A stretch of DNA of 38,066 nt, taken from the NCBI RefSeq assembly GCF_000986785.1, contig NZ_LAYY01000034.1, positions 1 to 38,066 on the forward strand, given 5' to 3'. How positions within the stretch are numbered: position 1 is the first letter of the stretch; each line of letters opens with the position of its first letter. The position numbers and the translations under genes are program-made. Positions 34,147-38,066 of this stretch are shown in pieces. The notes below the pieces were generated by a model that saw only the letters and a program-made list of their open reading frames with translations, was not told the origin of the DNA and did not search any database. This DNA comes from Mesobacillus campisalis (GTDB lineage: Bacteria; Bacillota; Bacilli; Bacillales; Cytobacillaceae).

Positions 34147-35367
34147 TCAATTTGAATTTTTTGCATAACCGTGCCTGTAACTGGATGACGCGTTCAAATT
34201 GCCGCGAATGGATACCAGGATAAGCCCTGCGGTTAGCAAAACTAGATTAAATAAAATAACACCTGTCCAGTTGAAGTGATCCCAAAAGAAACCTCCAATG
34301 GATCCAACAATCGAAGACCCAAGATAGTAGAAGAGCAAATATAGCGAAGAAGCTTGGGCCGTGTGTTTCTCAGCATTTTCGGCTACAAGAGAGCTGGCAA
34401 TCGAGTGACTCGCAAAAAAGCCAAAGGTAAAAACGGAAAGACCAAGCAGTTTCAAGGCCAGGTACGGAAATAAAGTGAATGCGGTACCTGTTATCGTAAT
34501 AACAAAGGACAATTTTAAAGCCGGTATTGAGCCAATTTGGTTTGCTTTCTTTCCTATATAGATGGAACTGAATGTCCCGAATAAATAAACGATAAAAATA
34601 AAGCCGATCACGGTCTGGCTTAGACTATAGGGAGGGTTGGTCAACAGGAAGCCAATATAGTTGTACATTGAGACAAAGCTGCCCATTAACAGGAAACCCA
34701 GTACAAACAGGGAGTTTAAATGTTTATTTGCCAGATGAAATTTATACGCCTTCCACATGGAGCTCCACTCTGGTTTTTTGCCTGTAATCCGCTGCTGTGT
34801 GGGAAGGGTGCGCCAAAACACCAGACTTAAAATCAAGGTGGCAGTTCCAATCAATGCAAAGGAAATTCTCCATGTGAACAAATCGGTCAAAACGCCGGTT
34901 AAAATCCTCCCAGACATACCGCCAATACTCGAACCGGCAATATAAAAGCCCATGATCATGGTGGTATTCAGCGGATTGAAGCTCCTGCCTATATAGGCCA
35001 TCGCAATTGAAGGGACTCCCGCAACGAAAATGCCAAGCAGTGCTCTCAAAAGCAACAGTGTATAAAAATTGGGACTTGCTGCAGAAAGTATTCCCATTAG
35101 AGATGTGAGAATCATGGAAGCAACCATGATTTTTTTCAACCCGACAAAATCAGCGAAAGAACCTGCTGCCAACAATGTGAACGCAAGAAACCCAGTTGAC
35201 AGTGACAGAGTTAAACTTGCAGCCGGAGCCGAAACACCAAATTCTTCCGCAAAAAGGGGCATTGTCGGCTGCGTAGTGTAAATCATCATAAAAGGTACCA
35301 AACCAGCAATGAACAGAGCAATCCTCGCACGCCTATATTCCACAGTCGCAGGTTCAATATACGCCAT
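34147..35367 (-). CDS. MFS transporter (YnfM/YybF-like exporter family)
   Basis: A 406-residue, 12-helix major facilitator. The first helix holds LFIAGLVPFMMIYTTQPTMPLFAEEFGVS, a pattern of the YybF/YnfM group, and the loop 2-3 motif reads GSFADFVGLKKIM. Arg in RALLGIFVAGVPSIAMAYIGR belongs to the motif in helix 4. It is probably a proton-driven drug or metabolite exporter; the substrate is unknown. The ribosome site is modest (GGGGG, about 7 nt before the ATG). A repeat pair lies upstream of it. Confidence 0.85.
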   Translation of the reverse strand: MAYIEPATVEYRRARIALFIAGLVPFMMIYTTQPTMPLFAEEFGVSAPAASLTLSLSTGFLAFTLLAAGSFADFVGLKKIMVASMILTSLMGILSAASPNFYTLLLLRALLGIFVAGVPSIAMAYIGRSFNPLNTTMIMGFYIAGSSIGGMSGRILTGVLTDLFTWRISFALIGTATLILSLVFWRTLPTQQRITGKKPEWSSMWKAYKFHLANKHLNSLFVLGFLLMGSFVSMYNYIGFLLTNPPYSLSQTVIGFIFIVYLFGTFSSIYIGKKANQIGSIPALKLSFVITITGTAFTLFPYLALKLLGLSVFTFGFFASHSIASSLVAENAEKHTAQASSLYLLFYYLGSSIVGSIGGFFWDHFNWTGVILFNLVLLTAGLILVSIRGNLNASSSYRHGYAKNSN

Positions 35368-35408
35368 ATCACAACCCCCATTTCATAATCTCTTTACCCT
35401 ACTAAAGA

Positions 35409-35453
35409 GGGTCAGGCACCCTCTGGTGCGTTAATGCATTGAGGGTCAGGCAC
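35409..35453 (+). repeat. Two direct copies of the GGGTCAGGCAC repeat
   Basis: GGGTCAGGCAC at 35409 and 35443, period 34. After the first, GCGTTAATG follows 8 nt after CAGGCAC, the same spacing and near the same box as at 9796-9819. It lies between the MFS gene and the kinase gene. Confidence 0.7.
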
Positions 35454-35502
35454 TCTTTTGTAAGTTCCCGTACTAAAGCGAGAGCAGGAGCGAGGTCTAA
35501 TT

Positions 35503-35554
35503 GGAGACGGAGGGGTGAGGCTGTTTGATGTACCTCTGTCCCGCCGTCTTTTAT
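35503..35554. other. Imperfect inverted repeat after the kinase gene
   Basis: GACGG-A-GGG-GTG-AGG can pair with CCT-CTGT-CCC-G-CCGTC, followed by TTTTA on the plus strand. It looks like a terminator in plus orientation although no plus-strand gene precedes it; in minus orientation it lies after the kinase but lacks a T-run. Role unclear. Confidence 0.4.
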
Positions 35555-37200
35555 ACTAAAGTTTTTTCTTTTTTTAATAGGCTGTCCACGCTTTGTGGGA
35601 TAACAGGAAAATCCAAAACAAACGTAGTTCCATTTTCACTGCTTGCTGCCTGGATGCTTCCGTTATGATTTTCGACAATTTTACGTGAAACGGATAAGCC
35701 AAGCCCTGTGCCTTCATCTCTAGTAGTATAGAATGGTTCGAAAATATGGGAGAGGGCCGGAGCGGGAATTCCTTTGCCATTATCATGAAACACAAATTGG
35801 ACCCGAGATTCAAGCAGCTTTGTTGAAACTTTTATTCTTAATGCTGCTGCGCCTTTGGCCTGTAATGAGTTCTGAAAGAGGTTAATGAAAACCTGCAGCA
35901 GCTCCTCACGATTACAGAGGATGGATAAATCACTCGTTTCGGGGTCTATTACGATATCCATTTCTACATTATGCAGCAATGCCTCACTATTTAGAAACTT
36001 AAAGAGATAGCCTAGTAAAAACTCATTCACCCGTATTGGCTCAACAGCTCGAAAAGAAGGTTTTGCTATGCTAAGGAAGTCGGAGATAATTTTATTGGCG
36101 CGATCAATCTCCGGGATCAATACATTGGAAAACAGCCTTGCTGTGCTATCTTCCATATCTGTTTTCAAAAATTGCAAGTAGCCTCTGACCGTCGTCAACG
36201 GATTCCTGATTTCATGTGCAATACCCGCAGCAATCCGCCCGGCTAGAGCTTCCTTTTCTGCCTCTTTTATTTTTTCTTCCATTAGATAGCGATCAGTGAT
36301 GTCCCTGAATTGGCCAAAAGCTCCCACCACTTTTTCTCCCTCATAGATGGGCTGCGCGTCTAATAGGAAAATGATTTTGTCCCCATTTTTATTAATGTAA
36401 TGAACTTCCTCATTTTCAAACTTCAATTCAAGCTCGAGTACTTGTTTGCAGTACTCACCGGGAAGAGCCATATTATAAATGCTCCTCCCAATAATTGAAC
36501 CTTTTTTTCGGTTGAAAATTTCTCGGGCGAATTCGTTAAACTCGAGAATGAATCCTTTTTCGTCGGTAATGACAATCCCTTTTCGAGATGTGCTTAAAAG
36601 GATTTGATTCAACATATTCAATTTCCGGTTTTGACTTCGAAGGAGCAGTTCGCGCTCAATGGATTCTACCACCTGGGCCAACATGGTGAGCAGCATTGGG
36701 TTTTGGAACGATATAGGAGTCATGATACTGATGGTGCCCAGCAGTTGTTCTTCATCCGTATAATGAAAAGCGGCTCCATAACATGCTATATCGTGAAGGC
36801 ACTCATGATAATGGTTTTTGCCAATCAAACTGATTGGGTGTTTTTGCTGGAGAGTTAGGTTAATGACATTTGTTCCGGCATCTTCCTCTGTAAAATGGCT
36901 GCCTATCTGAATTCCTAATTTTTCAATCGTAGACTTTATGATATCGTTGCCCGCGATATCTAACAAATATCCGTGTGAATCAGAAACAATGATTAATATC
37001 GGAGTTCCTATTAATGAATCCAGAACCTTTTTTGAAAAATAACAGACAACCGACAATATCTCGCTGTATTCTTTTCTCTTTTGAACAAGTTCATTATTTG
37101 CCATTATCTTTCGAGGTCCGGGAATTTCGTCCGGCTTCATTCCTCGTAATTTGCACTTTATTTTAGATTCGGTTATATAATAGGGTTCGTTTTCCTGCAT
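35551..37200 (-). CDS. Orphan sensor histidine kinase, GAF-PAS-HisKA-HATPase
   Basis: A 549-residue soluble kinase with no membrane helix. Residues about 45-185 are a GAF-like sensor resembling the N-terminal part of AcoR-type sigma-54 activators (LLDIAGND, HFTEEDAGTN, ISIMTP). A PAS domain covers about 190-310. The phospho-acceptor is His329 in AGIAHEIRNPLTTVRGYLQFL, and the ATPase has the N box (NLFQNSLQAKG), G1 (DNGKGIP) and G2 (GTGLGLSV). GAGGTGG lies 7 nt before the ATG. No response regulator is adjacent; orphan PAS kinases of this shape often feed the Spo0F sporulation phosphorelay, which is inference here. Confidence 0.88.
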   Translation of the reverse strand: MQENEPYYITESKIKCKLRGMKPDEIPGPRKIMANNELVQKRKEYSEILSVVCYFSKKVLDSLIGTPILIIVSDSHGYLLDIAGNDIIKSTIEKLGIQIGSHFTEEDAGTNVINLTLQQKHPISLIGKNHYHECLHDIACYGAAFHYTDEEQLLGTISIMTPISFQNPMLLTMLAQVVESIERELLLRSQNRKLNMLNQILLSTSRKGIVITDEKGFILEFNEFAREIFNRKKGSIIGRSIYNMALPGEYCKQVLELELKFENEEVHYINKNGDKIIFLLDAQPIYEGEKVVGAFGQFRDITDRYLMEEKIKEAEKEALAGRIAAGIAHEIRNPLTTVRGYLQFLKTDMEDSTARLFSNVLIPEIDRANKIISDFLSIAKPSFRAVEPIRVNEFLLGYLFKFLNSEALLHNVEMDIVIDPETSDLSILCNREELLQVFINLFQNSLQAKGAAALRIKVSTKLLESRVQFVFHDNGKGIPAPALSHIFEPFYTTRDEGTGLGLSVSRKIVENHNGSIQAASSENGTTFVLDFPVIPQSVDSLLKKEKTLV

Positions 37201-37313
37201 CTAAGGACCACCTCGAAATGGGTAAAGTTTACATTCTCATTTTAACATTAGACCATGTGAAAATAATATAAATCTTTTTGCCGCATTTAAACTGGCAGTG
37301 GGATAATTTTCTA

Positions 37314-37342
37314 TTGATTAACCAAGTAAAGGATGTTATTCT
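37314..37342 (+). promoter_or_regulatory. rRNA operon promoter P1
   Basis: TTGATT (37314-37319), 17-bp spacer, TATTCT (37337-37342). It lies 102 bp before the second promoter, the usual tandem spacing in Bacillus rrn operons. Confidence 0.65.
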
Positions 37343-37415
37343 GTTTTAGCTGCTTCAGCGGCACACACAATGCAATGATCGAATCACTTTGACCGAAACA
37401 TTTTTTAAAAAAGTA

Positions 37416-37444
37416 TTGACGAAGTTGAGATGACACTTTATAAT
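37416..37444 (+). promoter_or_regulatory. rRNA operon promoter P2
   Basis: TTGACG (37416-37421), 17-bp spacer, perfect TATAAT (37439-37444). Strong core promoter about 145 bp before 16S rRNA. Confidence 0.85.
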
Positions 37445-37479
37445 AAGATTCTGTCGCTGATGACGACATTGAAATGAAT

Positions 37480-37494
37480 TGTTCTTTGAAAACT
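37480..37494 (+). promoter_or_regulatory. boxA antitermination element of the rRNA leader
   Basis: TGTTCTTTGAAAACT, the boxA-like sequence seen in Bacillus rRNA leaders, where Nus factors bind to keep polymerase from stopping. Confidence 0.75.
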
Positions 37495-37589
37495 AAACAA
37501 ACAAGCGTCAACAAACAATATTATCGTGTTTCTTCTATATAATAGAGATTCACGAGCCAACGTTTTAAATTATGAGCTTACTCATACTC

Positions 37590-38066
<477 letters not shown>

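Larger units (their letters stand above)
37201..37589. other. Divergent spacer: kinase upstream region and rRNA leader
   Basis: No protein gene seen. The left 100 bp should hold the minus-strand kinase promoter; the right part holds two rRNA promoters, a boxA and the AT-rich 16S leader. Confidence 0.7.

Noticed and set aside
37311-37514. 67-codon minus-strand frame across the rRNA leader
   Set aside because: It overlaps both rRNA promoters and boxA and has no ribosome site or recognisable features.

Overview
The window looks like chromosomal DNA of a low/mid-GC Firmicute of the family Bacillaceae. The 16S rRNA 5' end, the Bacillus-type rRNA leader, strong AGGAGG-type ribosome binding sites, cre sites, a XylR/xyl operator system and GlpP-type glycerol leaders all point there. 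I cannot name the species from sequence alone.

Layout. (1) 1-5305: a sugar ABC importer (lipoprotein plus two permeases, no ATPase) and an intracellular GH2 glycosidase, under one promoter with a cre-like operator. (2) 5520-9804: an AlsS-like ThDP enzyme with an aldehyde dehydrogenase, a 50-residue membrane miniprotein on the other strand, and a GPR1/FUN34/YaaH acetate transporter. The transporter gene ends in a 50-bp perfect palindrome belonging to a dispersed repeat family. (3) 9949-11370: an acetyl-ester hydrolase and an unknown protein that seems to start at ATC. (4) 11641-17529: a complete-looking TOMM (thiazole/oxazole-modified microcin) operon of the heterocycloanthracin/sonorensin type: a Cys-rich precursor, a ThiF-like maturation protein, a fused cyclodehydratase/YcaO protein and a SagB-type dehydrogenase. 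A convergent 50-residue membrane protein (17598-17750) follows. (5) 17975-26543: a XylR-controlled xylan/xylose region: xylose/H+ symporter, SDR, ThuA-like protein, secreted CE4 deacetylase, secreted GH10 xylanase, cytoplasmic GH43 beta-xylosidase and the ROK repressor XylR. Four 25-bp operator-like sites share the same 7-N11-7 geometry. (6) 26694-29720: AbrB-family membrane protein, maltose O-acetyltransferase, Est30-like carboxylesterase and a small unknown protein. (7) 29914-34026: glpP-glpK-glpD with two GlpP-type leader terminators and no glpF. (8) 34147-37200: an MFS exporter and an orphan PAS histidine kinase on the minus strand. (9) 37314-38066: tandem rRNA promoters, boxA and the first ~477 nt of 16S rRNA.

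How they fit together. The xylan genes form one pathway: xylan is deacetylated and cut outside the cell, xylose enters by XylE, oligomers are cleaved inside by the GH43 enzyme, and XylR plus CcpA control the set. xylA/xylB are not here. The TOMM operon probably makes a heavily heterocyclised peptide with an unusual two-part core: nine Cys in a Phe-rich CxxC-like run, then seven CGGR repeats. It is the best candidate here for a new natural product.

Limits: all calls come from reading the sequence and remembered family features. No search, folding or alignment program was run.
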